Source: Streptomyces olivaceoviridis (GTDB taxonomy: Bacteria; Actinomycetota; Actinomycetes; Streptomycetales; Streptomycetaceae). From it: a stretch of DNA of 64,000 bases. Positions 9,985 to 18,430 of the stretch are shown piece after piece. The stretch's first letter is position 1; each line of letters starts with the position of its first letter. The DNA lies in contig NZ_BMUI01000004.1 of assembly GCF_014650115.1 (NCBI RefSeq), forward strand, positions 248,001 through 312,000. The letters run 5' to 3'. The translations under genes were made by a program, and so were the position numbers. The notes beneath the pieces were generated by a model that worked only from the letters and a program-made list of their open reading frames with translations, was not told where the DNA came from and did no database searches.

Positions 9985-10535
9985 TGGCCCTCGATCGTGA
10001 CCACGTGCTGCGCAGCGCCGCCGCCCTGCTGACCCGCAAATCCACCGCGACCATGGACGAGGTCGCCAAGGCCGCGGGGATCAGCCGGGCCACGCTGCAC
10101 CGCCACTTCGCCGGCCGGGACGCGCTGGTGCGGGCGCTGGAGCAGCTCGGCATCGCGGAGTGCGAGGGGGCGCTGGACCGGGCCCGGCCGGAGGAGGGGT
10201 CCGCCGCCGAGGCCGTCCGCAGGCTCGTCCGCGAGATCCAGCCGGCCGCCGGACTGCTCGCGTTCCTCTACGGCGAGAACCAGCTGTGGGAGGGCGACCG
10301 GCAGAACGAGGGCTGGCAGCGCCTGGACGCCCGGATGGGCGCCCTGTTCCAGCGTGGACAGCGCGACGGCGAGTTCCGCATCGACCTCAGCCCGGTCTGG
10401 CTCACGGAGGCGCTGTACGGACTGATCGCCTCCTGCGCCTGGGCCACCCTGGACGGCCGCGTGGCCTCCCGGGACTTCCCGACCATGATCGCCGAGTTGT
10501 TGCTCGGCGGCGCTCTGCGAAGAGAGGAACCATGA
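9984..10535 (+). CDS. TetR-family transcriptional repressor
   Basis: The 183-residue protein has an N-terminal helix-turn-helix, TMDEVAKAAGISRATLHRHF, at about residues 24-46. A divergent helical ligand domain follows (FLYGENQLWEGDRQNEGW). An in-frame ATG at 9957 lies inside the operator palindrome and upstream of the -10-like TATTCT, so the ATG at 9984 is favoured. The stop overlaps the start of the MFS gene (ATGA), so repressor and pump are one operon. It probably controls the exporter in response to a drug-like ligand. Confidence 0.9.
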   Translation: MALDRDHVLRSAAALLTRKSTATMDEVAKAAGISRATLHRHFAGRDALVRALEQLGIAECEGALDRARPEEGSAAEAVRRLVREIQPAAGLLAFLYGENQLWEGDRQNEGWQRLDARMGALFQRGQRDGEFRIDLSPVWLTEALYGLIASCAWATLDGRVASRDFPTMIAELLLGGALRREEP

Positions 10536-12055
10536 CCAGCACCGTGCAGCCGGCACAGGCGACCGGGGCGGTGAGGCGCCCGGGCCGCTGGCTCGCGCTC
10601 TCCGTCCTCGTCCTGGCCGTGCTGCTGGTGGCCGTCGACGCCACCGTCCTCGGCCTGGCGACCCCCTACATCAGCGAAGACCTGAACCCCTCCGGCACCC
10701 AGCTGCTGTGGATCGGCGACGTCTACTCCTTCGTCATCGCCGGTCTGCTGGTCTCCATGGGCAGCCTCGGCGACCGCATCGGCCGCAAGCGGATCCTGCT
10801 GGGCGGGGCCACGGCGTTCGGCGCCGTGTCCGTACTCAACGCCTACGCGACGACACCCGAACTGATGATCCTGGCCCGGGCGCTGCTCGGCGTCGCCGGC
10901 GCGACCCTGATGCCCGCCACCCTGGCCCTGATCCGCAACATCTTCCACGACCCGCGCGAGCGCAGCCTGGCCGTCGGCATCTGGGGCGCCACCGCCTCCG
11001 CCGGTACGGCCGTCGGCCCGATCGTCGGCGGATTCCTGCTCGAACACTTCTGGTGGGGCTCGGTCTTCCTGATCAACCTGCCGGTGATGGCGATCCTGGT
11101 CCTGGTCGGCATCCGCACCCTGCCCGAGTCCCGCAACCCGAACCCGGGCCCCTGGGACCTGAGCAGCGTCCTGCTCTCGCTGGTCGGCATGATCGCCCTG
11201 GTCTACGCGGTCAAGGAGGCCGCCACCCACGGCCTGACCCGGACGACCCTCGGCACCGGCCTGCTGGGCGCGGCGGCCCTGTACGGCTTCGTCCACCGCC
11301 AGCTCACCATGCCGGTCCCGCTGCTGGACATGCGGCTGTTCAGGCGCCGTGGCTTCAGCGGTGCGGTCCTCGCCGACCTGCTGACCGTCCTCGGCATGTC
11401 GGGCCTGGTGTTCTTCCTCTCCCAGTACCTGCAACTCGTCCAGGGCCGACGCCCGTTCGAGGCGGGCCTGGCCGAACTGCCCGCCGCGGTGGGCGCGGTG
11501 ACGGCCGGTCTGGTCGCGGGCCGGGTCGCCCGGCGCTTCTCGGTCCGGGCGGTGGTCTCCGGCGGCCTGGCCGCGGTCGGCGTCGCCCTGGCCGCGCTGA
11601 CGACGCTCGGCGAGTCCACCGGCTACCCGGCCCTCGGTGCCGCCCTGCTGGTCGTGGGCGTCGGTGCGGGCTTCTCCTTCACGGTGACCGCCGACGTCAT
11701 CCTGTCCAGCGTCCCCAGGGACCAGGCGGGCGCGGCCTCGGCGGTGTCCGAGACGGCGTACGAACTGGGCGCCGCCCTGGGCATCGCCCTGCTGGGCTCC
11801 ATCGTGACCGGCGTCTACCGCGGCTTCACGGGCCCGTCCGGCACCCCGGCCGGCGCCCACGAGTCCCTGGGCGCGGCGGTGCGGGCGGCGGCGCACCTGT
11901 CCCCGTCCCGGGCACAGGCCCTTCTGGACGCGGCCCGGGAGAGCTTCGTCCACGGTCTCCACCTGGCCTCCGGAGCAGGAGCGGCAGTCCTCCTGACGGC
12001 GTCGGCGGCGGCCTGGTTCCTGCTGAGGGACCAGGAACTGGAGAGCACCGGCTGA
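10532..12055 (+). CDS. MFS exporter, DHA2 (14-helix) type
   Basis: The 507-residue polytopic membrane protein has about 14 hydrophobic segments. The motif between helices 2 and 3 is GSLGDRIGRKRILL. The antiporter motif C region reads ASAGTAVGPIVGGFLLEH. Both are typical of QacA/SmvA-like multidrug/H+ antiporters. The ATG overlaps the tetR stop by 4 bases. The coupled TetR makes a self-regulated resistance or efflux cassette likely. The substrate is unknown. Confidence 0.93.
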   Translation: MTSTVQPAQATGAVRRPGRWLALSVLVLAVLLVAVDATVLGLATPYISEDLNPSGTQLLWIGDVYSFVIAGLLVSMGSLGDRIGRKRILLGGATAFGAVSVLNAYATTPELMILARALLGVAGATLMPATLALIRNIFHDPRERSLAVGIWGATASAGTAVGPIVGGFLLEHFWWGSVFLINLPVMAILVLVGIRTLPESRNPNPGPWDLSSVLLSLVGMIALVYAVKEAATHGLTRTTLGTGLLGAAALYGFVHRQLTMPVPLLDMRLFRRRGFSGAVLADLLTVLGMSGLVFFLSQYLQLVQGRRPFEAGLAELPAAVGAVTAGLVAGRVARRFSVRAVVSGGLAAVGVALAALTTLGESTGYPALGAALLVVGVGAGFSFTVTADVILSSVPRDQAGAASAVSETAYELGAALGIALLGSIVTGVYRGFTGPSGTPAGAHESLGAAVRAAAHLSPSRAQALLDAARESFVHGLHLASGAGAAVLLTASAAAWFLLRDQELESTG

Positions 12056-12078
12056 GGCGGTCCGGGACCACCCCCACG

Positions 12079-13731
12079 TCACTTCTTGTAACCGAGCACC
12101 GTCATCATGCCGCTCTCCGAGTGGTACTGGTTGTGACAGTGCAGCATCCACAACCCGGGGTTGTCGGCGTCGAAGTCGAGCACCAGCTTCCGGTGCGGCA
12201 GCACCAGCGCGGTGTCCTTGCGCGCCCCCACGGCATCCAGCCCCGTCAGCGAGAACGTGTGCCCGTGCAGGTGCATCGGGTGCCACATGCCCGTGGCGTT
12301 GATGAGGGTGAGCCGCACCCGTTCACCGGCGCGGACCGGGTGGCGCTGCTGCGGCGAGTAGGGCTTGTGGTCGAATCCCCAGTCGAACTTCTGCATGGTG
12401 CCGGTGATCCTGATGCGGATCTCCCGGTCGGGGTCCCGGTCGCCGAGGGCCACGGAGTCGGCGGGCAGGAGACGGCGCGCGGGGACGGTGTTCCCGTCGA
12501 GTTCGTCCGGGTGGACGTCGGCCGGGGGAAGCTTCTTGCTCCCCTTGCCGGTGCGCAGGACGGCGACGGCCCTGCCCTTCTTGCCCTCGGGCAGGGCGAC
12601 CAGGGGGAAGACCCCGTCCCGGGCGGTGATCAGCACGTCGTACCGCTCCGCCATGCCGACGAGGAGCGCGTCGGTCCTCTTGTGCTTCACGGGATAGCCG
12701 TCGGTGTGGGTGACGGTCATCGTGTGGTCGCCCAGCGCGACCCGGAAGGCGGTCTCCGAACCGGCGTTGATGATGCGCAGCCGCACCCGGTCGCCGGGGC
12801 GGCAGCGGAACACCGACGGATTGTCGGGCAGGCGCCCGTTGACCAGGTAGTACGGGTAGGCGACGCTGCCGCCCTCCCCGTGCAGCATGCGGCTGTGGGA
12901 GTTGTGCAGCACCCGGTTGGGGCCCGTGGACTTCCGCGCGGACTTCTTGGCCCCCGACGGGTGCGCGTCCGGTCCGTGCGCGCCCGTGCCGTCGTGGCCG
13001 GGGCCCATGGCCATGCCCCCCATGTCCATGGAGCCGCCGGGCTTGAGCTGGCCCAGGACGTCCTCGGGCGTGGAGCCCTGCACGCCGTCGAGCCAGTCGT
13101 CCAGGACGACGACCCACTCCTTGTCGTACGAGAGGGGCTCCTTGGGGTCGTCGACGATGAGCGGCGCGTACAGGGCCCGGTCGGGCTGCATGCCCACGTG
13201 GGAGTGGAGCAGGTAGGTGCCCGGGTGCTCGGCGACGAAGCGGTAGCGGAAGTCCGCCCCGGGGTGGATGGCCCGCTGCGTGAGGTCGGGCACGCCGTCC
13301 ATGTCGCAGCGCAGCCGCACCCCGTGGGAGTGCAGCGTGGTCGTGGCGGGCAGCCGGTTGGTGAGCGTCAGGTCGAGCACGTCACCGGCCGTGACCCGCA
13401 CCAGCGGGCCGGGCACCTCCTCGTTGTACGCCCACGTGCGGACCGATCGCCCGCCCAGGTCCAGTCTGGCCTCGGCGGCGGTGAAGCTGAAGACGCGTTC
13501 GCGGCCGGGCCCGCGTCTCCGCTCGGCGGCCAGGACTTCCGGATCCGACGGGTTGACGTACCCCCGGGGTCCGGCCGGGACGAACTTCTCCCCGCCATTC
13601 GAGTGTTGGGGGCCGGAACTGGGCTCGAAACCGGAGCTGGTGCAGGCTGCCAGGAATCCCGCGCCGGCGACGGCGACCGGGGTACGGAGCAGAGTACGCC
13701 GAGAAGGTTTGGACATGTCTGAATCAGACAT
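12079..13731 (-). CDS. Tat-exported multicopper oxidase
   Basis: The 550-residue product opens with a twin-arginine signal (SRRTLLRTPVAVAG) that ends in the lipobox-like FLAAC. All four copper-ligand blocks are present: TLHSHG, LLHSHVG, HPMHLHGH and HCHNQYHSESGM, the last giving the type 1 His and Met ligands. A Met/His-rich insert, GGSMDMGGMAMGPGHDG, resembles the copper-binding loops of CueO-type cuprous oxidases. It is therefore a probable periplasmic or surface copper-detoxifying oxidase. The start could be 13731 or 13716. No Shine-Dalgarno precedes either, and a palindrome covers both. Confidence 0.9.
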   Translation of the reverse strand: MSDSDMSKPSRRTLLRTPVAVAGAGFLAACTSSGFEPSSGPQHSNGGEKFVPAGPRGYVNPSDPEVLAAERRRGPGRERVFSFTAAEARLDLGGRSVRTWAYNEEVPGPLVRVTAGDVLDLTLTNRLPATTTLHSHGVRLRCDMDGVPDLTQRAIHPGADFRYRFVAEHPGTYLLHSHVGMQPDRALYAPLIVDDPKEPLSYDKEWVVVLDDWLDGVQGSTPEDVLGQLKPGGSMDMGGMAMGPGHDGTGAHGPDAHPSGAKKSARKSTGPNRVLHNSHSRMLHGEGGSVAYPYYLVNGRLPDNPSVFRCRPGDRVRLRIINAGSETAFRVALGDHTMTVTHTDGYPVKHKRTDALLVGMAERYDVLITARDGVFPLVALPEGKKGRAVAVLRTGKGSKKLPPADVHPDELDGNTVPARRLLPADSVALGDRDPDREIRIRITGTMQKFDWGFDHKPYSPQQRHPVRAGERVRLTLINATGMWHPMHLHGHTFSLTGLDAVGARKDTALVLPHRKLVLDFDADNPGLWMLHCHNQYHSESGMMTVLGYKK

Positions 13732-13763
13732 GTTGTGTGGTCATATGGCCGTCTGATACGGCC
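13713..13763. promoter_or_regulatory. Operator palindromes over the multicopper oxidase start
   Basis: ACATGTCTG-AAT-CAGACATGT (13713-13733) is a perfect 21-bp palindrome that overlaps the first codons. A second one, GGCCGT-CTGAT-ACGGCC, lies at 13747-13763. On the minus strand TATGAC sits 8 bases before the ATG at 13731, consistent with a leaderless transcript repressed by a dimeric protein. The regulator is not encoded nearby. Confidence 0.6.
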
Positions 13764-13861
13764 GAATGCCCGATGTGTCGGCGGCAGATTCCACCGGCAG
13801 GCGGACGGCAGCCGGCACAACACCGGCCCGCCGAGGGGTCCGGAGACCACCCGGCAAGGAC

Positions 13862-14533
13862 CTAGGCGGCCTTCGCCTTCGTGGCGTACATGTCCACGTA
13901 CTCTTGCCCGGACAGCCGCATCACCTCGGTCATCACCGAGTCCGTCACCGCCCGCAGCACGTACCGGTCCCGGTCCATGCCGTCGTACCGCGAGAACTCC
14001 ATGGGCTCGCCGAACCGGACGGTGACCCGGCCGGGCCGCGGGATGCCCCGGCCCCCCGGCTGGAGCTTGTCCGTGCCGATCATGGCGAACGGCACCACCG
14101 GCGCGCCGGTCATCAGGGTGAGGCGGGCGATACCGGTGCGGCCCCGGTACAGGCGCCCGTCGGGCGACCGCGTGCCCTCCGGGTAGATCCCGAAGATCCT
14201 GCCCTCCTCCAGGACGCGCCGTCCGGTCATCAGCGCGGCCACCCCGCCGCTCGCCCCGTCCCGGTCCACCGGGATCATGCCGACGCCGGTGAAGAACCAG
14301 GCCATCAGCCGGCCCTTGACGCCCTTGCCGGTGACGTACTCGTCCTTGCCGATGAAGAACACCTGCCGCTTGCTGACCAGCGGCAGCACCATCGAGTCGA
14401 TGAACGTGAGGTGATTACCGGCCAGAATCACCGGACCGTCGCCGGGGATGTTCTCCACGCCCTCCACCTGTAGGCGGAACATCAGGCGCATGATCGGTCC
14501 GAGCACTGCCTTGATGAGCGCGAAGCGGGACAA
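13862..14533 (-). CDS. PlsC-type 1-acyl-glycerol-3-phosphate acyltransferase family protein
   Basis: This 223-residue enzyme has the catalytic NHLTFIDS (HX4D) at about residues 41-48, FFIGKDEYV, and the phosphate-binding YPEGTRSPDG. It probably transfers acyl groups to lysophosphatidate or a related lipid at the inner membrane. The reading frame opens further up at another TTG (14551). GGAGG lies 5 bases before the TTG at 14533 (LSRFALIKAVLG), which I take as the start. It is divergent from glpQ1. Confidence 0.85.
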   Translation of the reverse strand: MSRFALIKAVLGPIMRLMFRLQVEGVENIPGDGPVILAGNHLTFIDSMVLPLVSKRQVFFIGKDEYVTGKGVKGRLMAWFFTGVGMIPVDRDGASGGVAALMTGRRVLEEGRIFGIYPEGTRSPDGRLYRGRTGIARLTLMTGAPVVPFAMIGTDKLQPGGRGIPRPGRVTVRFGEPMEFSRYDGMDRDRYVLRAVTDSVMTEVMRLSGQEYVDMYATKAKAA

Positions 14534-14625
14534 CGGGTCCTCCGATGTCAAAGGGGGCGATATGAGTCTGTGCAGGTGAGGACATTACTCGCGGCGCCGG
14601 GCCGCGCGCACATCGGGGACGACCG

Positions 14626-14669
14626 GTTCACCGAGGTCTTACGAAGTGTTGACGCGCATTTACCTGCGG
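14626..14669 (+). promoter_or_regulatory. PHO-box-like direct repeats upstream of glpQ1
   Basis: Four contiguous 11-bp units begin GTTCACC, TCTTACG, GTTGACG and TTTACCT. The first matches the streptomycete PhoP unit consensus GTTCACC exactly, the third at 5 of 7 positions, and the others poorly. GlpQ1 is a known PhoP-regulated phosphate-scavenging enzyme in S. coelicolor, so the site makes biological sense. The rest of the 14534-14879 gap shows a TACGAT hexamer at 14836 and nothing else. Confidence 0.55.
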
Positions 14670-14879
14670 TGGCGCGCACAGGACGGCGCGTAACCGCCTT
14701 GCGCCGATGTGACGGACATCGCGCCGGACGGGGGCCGCCGCCTCCGACGACTCGTCACCCTCCGCCGTCCGCAGGACATCCGACAGCACCCGGGTGTTCG
14801 GACCGGGGCCTCCCTCTCGCCATGTGCACGCCCCTACGATCGGGCCGCACCGATGGACGAATGCGGCAGGAGGGCGCTC

Positions 14880-16055
14880 ATGGACGGCGACCAGGCGAAC
14901 GGGCAGACGCAGGGAACGGGACGGCGGGCGCTCCTCGGCGCCGCGGTGCTCGGCGCGGGCGGAGCGGTCCTCGGACTGTCCGGCACCGCCCGGGCCGCCG
15001 AGTCCCGCACGGCCGGACACGGTGGCCGCGGGCTGAAGAGCCTGCCGGTGCCGACGATCATCGGCCACCGTGGTGCCAGCGGCTACCGCCCCGAACACAC
15101 CTTCGGCTCGTACGAGCTGGCCCTGGACCTGGGTGCCGACGTGGTCGAGGCGGGCGACCTGGTGCCCACCAAGGACGGTCACCTGGTCTGCCGGCACGAG
15201 CCGGAGATCGGCGGCACGACGGACGTCGCCTCCCACCCGGAGTTCGCCGACCGCAGGACCACCAAGGTGCTCGACGGGGTCCCCACCACCGGCTGGTTCA
15301 CCGAGGACTTCACGCTCGCGGAGCTGAAGACGCTGCGCGCCGTCGAGCGCATCCCGGCCAACCGGCCGCACAACACCCTCTACGACGGCCGCTGGGAGAT
15401 CCCCACCTTCGAAGAGGTCCTGCGGTGGCAGGACGAGCAGACCCGCAAGCGCGGCAAGCAGGTCTGGATCTACCCGGAGACCAAGCACCCCACGTACTTC
15501 CGCAAGCTGGGCCTCGGCCTGGAGGAGCGGGTGGCCAAGCTGCTGCACAAGTACGGCAAGGACGGCCGTAACTCCCCGGTCATCCTCCAGTCCTTCGAGC
15601 CGAGCAGCATCCAGCGGCTGAACCGGCTGGTCGACAACCCGCTCGTCGTCCTGCTCTCCTCGGCGAACAGCCGCCCGTACGACTTCGTCGAGGCGAACGA
15701 CCCGCGTACGGTCGCCGACCTCGTCACGCCCAAGGGCCTGCGCGAGATCGCCGGTTACGCCCAGGGCATCGGCCCGACCCTGGACCTGGTCATCCCGAAG
15801 AAGGCGGACGGCACCCTGGCCGAGCCGACCACGCTGGTCTCCGACGCGCACAAGGTCGGCCTGGTCCTGCACCCCTACACCATGCGGAACGAGAACCCCT
15901 TCCTGCCGGCCGAGTACCGCAAGGGCACCGCGGCCGACGCCTACGGCGATGTCTTCGGCGCCTTCAAGACGTACTTCGCGACCGGGATCGACGGCGTCTT
16001 CACCGACAACGCCGACACCGGACTGCTCGCCCGCGCCGACTTCCTGAAGGGCTGA
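14880..16055 (+). CDS. glpQ1: Secreted glycerophosphodiester phosphodiesterase
   Basis: The 391-residue product has a twin-arginine signal (GRRALLGAAVLGAGGAVLGL, cleavage likely near ARA-AES). A GDPD TIM barrel follows, with the catalytic IIGHRGASGYRPEHT, the metal ligands in VVEAGDLVPTKDG and the second His in CRHEPEI. It hydrolyses exported glycerophosphodiesters to glycerol-3-phosphate and alcohol, for phosphate or carbon scavenging. GGAGGG lies 6 bases before the ATG at 14880. Longer in-frame openings upstream do not encode family sequence. Confidence 0.92.
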   Translation: MDGDQANGQTQGTGRRALLGAAVLGAGGAVLGLSGTARAAESRTAGHGGRGLKSLPVPTIIGHRGASGYRPEHTFGSYELALDLGADVVEAGDLVPTKDGHLVCRHEPEIGGTTDVASHPEFADRRTTKVLDGVPTTGWFTEDFTLAELKTLRAVERIPANRPHNTLYDGRWEIPTFEEVLRWQDEQTRKRGKQVWIYPETKHPTYFRKLGLGLEERVAKLLHKYGKDGRNSPVILQSFEPSSIQRLNRLVDNPLVVLLSSANSRPYDFVEANDPRTVADLVTPKGLREIAGYAQGIGPTLDLVIPKKADGTLAEPTTLVSDAHKVGLVLHPYTMRNENPFLPAEYRKGTAADAYGDVFGAFKTYFATGIDGVFTDNADTGLLARADFLKG

Positions 16056-16133
16056 CGGCCCCTTCCGGACGACCGCCAGCGGCCCGGCCGTCAACCGCCG
16101 CACCGCCCGGCACTCCGTTCGGGCTGACTGCGC

Positions 16134-16163
16134 GCCGCCCCGGCAACCACCCGCCGGGGCGGC
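16134..16163 (+). terminator. Hairpin after glpQ1
   Basis: GCCGCCCCGGC (16134-16144) pairs with GCCGGGGCGGC (16153-16163) around an 8-base loop, followed by TCGTCGTTCC. It separates glpQ1 from the sigma-factor gene, whose start is only 15 bases later. Confidence 0.55.
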
Positions 16164-16177
16164 TCGTCGTTCCGCGT

Positions 16178-16684
16178 ATGACGCACGACCTGGTGGCCTC
16201 CCTGCACCCCCTGCTCACCGCTGAGGCCTGCGCCGAGGCATATGCCGTGGGAGGCGAGCCGGGCGACCTGGAGCAGGCCGTCTGGCTCCGGCTCCTGGAG
16301 CGGCTGGAGAGCGACGGGCCACCGCCGGACCCGCACGGCTGGCTGCGCAAGGCGGTCCGCGCCGAGGCCCGCCGCACCCGCCGCACCACCCGCCTGGAAC
16401 GGCCCTACGACACCGACCCGGCCGACGACCTCCGCCCCGGGCCGGAACACCACGTCCTGGCCACCGCCCGGTACCGCGCGCTGCGGGACGCGGTCCGCCG
16501 CCTGCCCGGCCGCTGCCCCCGCCTCATCGAGGCGCTGCTCTCGCCCAAGGACCTCACCTACCGGGAGATCGCGGGGGAGTTGGGTATCTCACAGGGCAGT
16601 CTCGGCCCGGAACGTTCCAGATGTCTCGGATGTCTGCGCCGATTGCTCACGCCGGAGGTTGCGGCGTGCGAAGCGCGGGGATAG
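16178..16684 (+). CDS. ECF-like RNA polymerase sigma factor
   Basis: The 168-residue product contains a region-2-like segment (GEPGDLEQAVWLRLLERLE, DPHGWLRKAVRAEARR). A region-4 helix-turn-helix follows (RLPGRCPRLIEALLSPKDLT, YREIAGELGISQGSLGPERS). No anti-sigma factor gene is adjacent, so control is not visible here. It may be transcribed on its own. The ATG abuts the glpQ1 terminator, so translation could be leaderless or weak. Confidence 0.82.
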   Translation: MTHDLVASLHPLLTAEACAEAYAVGGEPGDLEQAVWLRLLERLESDGPPPDPHGWLRKAVRAEARRTRRTTRLERPYDTDPADDLRPGPEHHVLATARYRALRDAVRRLPGRCPRLIEALLSPKDLTYREIAGELGISQGSLGPERSRCLGCLRRLLTPEVAACEARG

Positions 16685-16729
16685 GAGTAGGCGACGACAG
16701 GTGATCAGGTGAGCGGGAGGCATGCGCAC

Positions 16730-17227
16730 ATGGGCATGAGCGTGACCATCTCGGTGGCGACCGAGCAGGACGCGGAGCAGATCTTCCGGCTCCAGTACCT
16801 GTGCTTCCAGAGCGAGGCGGCGCTGTACGGCAACTACCGCATCGACCCGCTCGTGCAGACCCTGGAATCGGTCCGTCAGGAGGTCGCCTCCGACTGCGTC
16901 TTCGTCGCCCGGCTCGGCGACGAGGTGGTCGGCTCGGTGCGCGGCAGGGTCACCGAGGACGGCGCGGCGGCCATCGGCAAGCTCTGCGTCCACCCCCGCC
17001 TCCAGGGCCACGGCATCGGCGCGCGGCTGCTGCGCACGGCCGAGGCCGCGCTGGCGGACGAGCGCGGCGCCACCCGCTTCCGCCTCTTCACCGGCCATCG
17101 CAGCGAGGGCAACCTCCGTCTGTACCGCCGGTCCGGCTACGAGACGGTCGGCAGGGCCAAGGGCGCCGACGGCGTGGAGATGATCATCCTGGAGAAGCAG
17201 GCGGGCGCGTACGCGCAGACGGCGTGA
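16730..17227 (+). CDS. GNAT-family N-acetyltransferase
   Basis: This 165-residue single GNAT domain has acetyl-CoA-binding motif A IGKLCVHPRLQGHGIGARLL (RLQGHGIG) at about residues 78-98. Motif B follows in LRLYRRSGYETVGRAKG. The substrate is unknown. In-frame starts exist at GTG 16709 and ATG 16736. GGGAGG at 16715-16720 fits the ATG at 16730 best. Confidence 0.85.
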   Translation: MGMSVTISVATEQDAEQIFRLQYLCFQSEAALYGNYRIDPLVQTLESVRQEVASDCVFVARLGDEVVGSVRGRVTEDGAAAIGKLCVHPRLQGHGIGARLLRTAEAALADERGATRFRLFTGHRSEGNLRLYRRSGYETVGRAKGADGVEMIILEKQAGAYAQTA

Positions 17228-17231
17228 GGGC

Positions 17232-17253
17232 GGGCGCCCCGGAAGGGGCGCCC
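17232..17253. terminator. Bidirectional terminator hairpin
   Basis: GGGCGCCCC and GGGGCGCCC form a perfect 9-bp stem around GGAA. They lie exactly between the convergent GNAT and membrane-protein genes. Confidence 0.7.
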
Positions 17254-17254
17254 C

Positions 17255-17674
17255 TCAGGCGCCCTCGCGGGCGGACGCCTTCCGCAACCAGTACATCGCG
17301 GAGAGCGGCAGGAGCACGGGGATGAAGACGTACCCCATCCCGTACTTCGACCACACCGTCGCATCCGGGAACGCGGACGGCTCGGCCAGGGTCCACGTAC
17401 CGACGATCAGCACGCCCGCGAGCTCCGCCGCGCAGCACACCAGTGCCGCCCGGCGAGCCGTCTCCCCGCCGCGCACCAGCGTGTACGTGATGAACCCGTA
17501 CACCACGCCGGCCACGGCGGACAGCGAGTACGCGAGCGGTGCCCGGCCGAACTCCGTGGAGATCTGGTACGCGGACCGCGACACCGCGCCGACCACCATC
17601 ACGCCGTAGAACCAGACGAGCAGCATGCCCGGCCCGCTGATCAAGCGGGCCGGCTTCTCCTGCACCGCCGTCAC
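17255..17674 (-). CDS. Small integral membrane protein of unknown function
   Basis: The 139-residue protein has four predicted helices (LLVWFYGVMVVGAVS, LAYSLSAVAGVVYGFITY, AALVCCAAELAGVLIVG, YVFIPVLLPLSAMYWL). The GTG at 17674 has GGGGAGG just upstream. It begins one base after the stop of the preceding membrane-protein gene, so the two are coupled. The arrangement suggests a two-subunit membrane complex. I recognise no named family with certainty. Confidence 0.8.
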   Translation of the reverse strand: MTAVQEKPARLISGPGMLLVWFYGVMVVGAVSRSAYQISTEFGRAPLAYSLSAVAGVVYGFITYTLVRGGETARRAALVCCAAELAGVLIVGTWTLAEPSAFPDATVWSKYGMGYVFIPVLLPLSAMYWLRKASAREGA

Positions 17675-17675
17675 C

Positions 17676-18035
17676 TCAGCCTCCCCAGATGTCGAAGAGC
17701 CGCACTTCCAGCACGGCCAGCACCACACCGCCGGCGGCCACCGTCACGGAGCCCCAGCGGGTCCGCTCGGCCAGCGACATGAAGCCCGCCGCCGGAACGC
17801 ACGCGAACGCGCCCAGCAGGTACGCCACGAAGATCGTCGTGCCCTGCTCCGGCTTCTCGCCCCGCGCCAGCTGCACGATACCGATGACCAGCTGGACCAG
17901 GGCCAGCAGCGACACCACGGCCATGCCGATGAAGTGCCAGTCCTTCGTCGGCTGGTCGCGATAGGCGGCCCAGCCGCACCAGGCGGCGAGCAACAGCGCG
18001 GCGACCCCGGTCACCAGCGTCAGGGCATTGAGCAT
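17676..18035 (-). CDS. Small integral membrane protein, partner of the next gene
   Basis: This 119-residue protein has four hydrophobic segments: LVTGVAALLLAAWCGWAAY, FIGMAVVSLLALVQLVIGIV, IFVAYLLGAFACVPAAGFMS and VTVAAGGVVLAVLEVRLF. Its C-terminal IWGG codons contain the ribosome-binding site of the following gene. Size and topology are like its neighbour, so they are likely to be a pair. Function is unknown. Confidence 0.8.
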   Translation of the reverse strand: MLNALTLVTGVAALLLAAWCGWAAYRDQPTKDWHFIGMAVVSLLALVQLVIGIVQLARGEKPEQGTTIFVAYLLGAFACVPAAGFMSLAERTRWGSVTVAAGGVVLAVLEVRLFDIWGG

Positions 18036-18244
18036 GCCGTGACCTTATTACGGCGGAAACAGCCCATCGCCCCCGGCCCCGCCCCAGGCCCCTTGGACGC
18101 GACCGCCGTGGCATTGGCCACAGCCCACCGGGCGGCCGGGCCGGGCGCCGGCCCGGTGCTGCGTCCCCGTCGGCCTTGTCCGCACTGGTGAAGGACGGGG
18201 GAGCGCAGGTCACCACGGGTCCGCGGGCATCCCGCCGCCCCTGT

Positions 18245-18275
18245 CCGCCGCTGTCCACCATGCGGACAGCGGCGG
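18245..18275. repeat. Perfect 12-bp-stem inverted repeat in divergent promoter region
   Basis: CCGCCGCTGTCC (18245-18256) and GGACAGCGGCGG (18264-18275) are exact complements around a 7-base loop. It sits between divergent transcripts, about 35 bases before the leader ORF, so an operator is as likely as a terminator. Upstream, 18036-18244 shows nothing I can name. Confidence 0.55.
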
Positions 18276-18309
18276 CCGGTCAGGACCGTTCGTCTGCTTT
18301 ACTTCTCGC

Positions 18310-18408
18310 ATGACCACGACGAGCTGCCGCACCCTTGCGACCGAGGCGACCCTGACGCCCGGTGCTCGTTGTATGTGTCGCCTGATGTGTCGAATGTGCG
18401 CCTTCTAG
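18310..18408 (+). CDS. Cys/Met-rich leader peptide upstream of metN
   Basis: This 32-codon ORF (ATG at 18310, TAG at 18406) is too short for most gene callers. It ends CMCRLMCRMCAF: four Cys and three Met codons among its last 12, after another Cys at position 6. No Shine-Dalgarno is visible, and TTACTT lies about 6 bases before the ATG, so it may be leaderless. It lies 162 bases before metN, with a CTCGC/GCGAG hairpin (18431-18448) between them. The clustering suggests ribosome stalling when charged Cys- or Met-tRNA is scarce, which would control the methionine uptake operon. Polycysteine leader ORFs are known in mycobacteria. This specific case is inference. Confidence 0.6.
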   Translation: MTTTSCRTLATEATLTPGARCMCRLMCRMCAF

Positions 18409-18430
18409 AGGGCCCCCGCATCAGCTGAGC

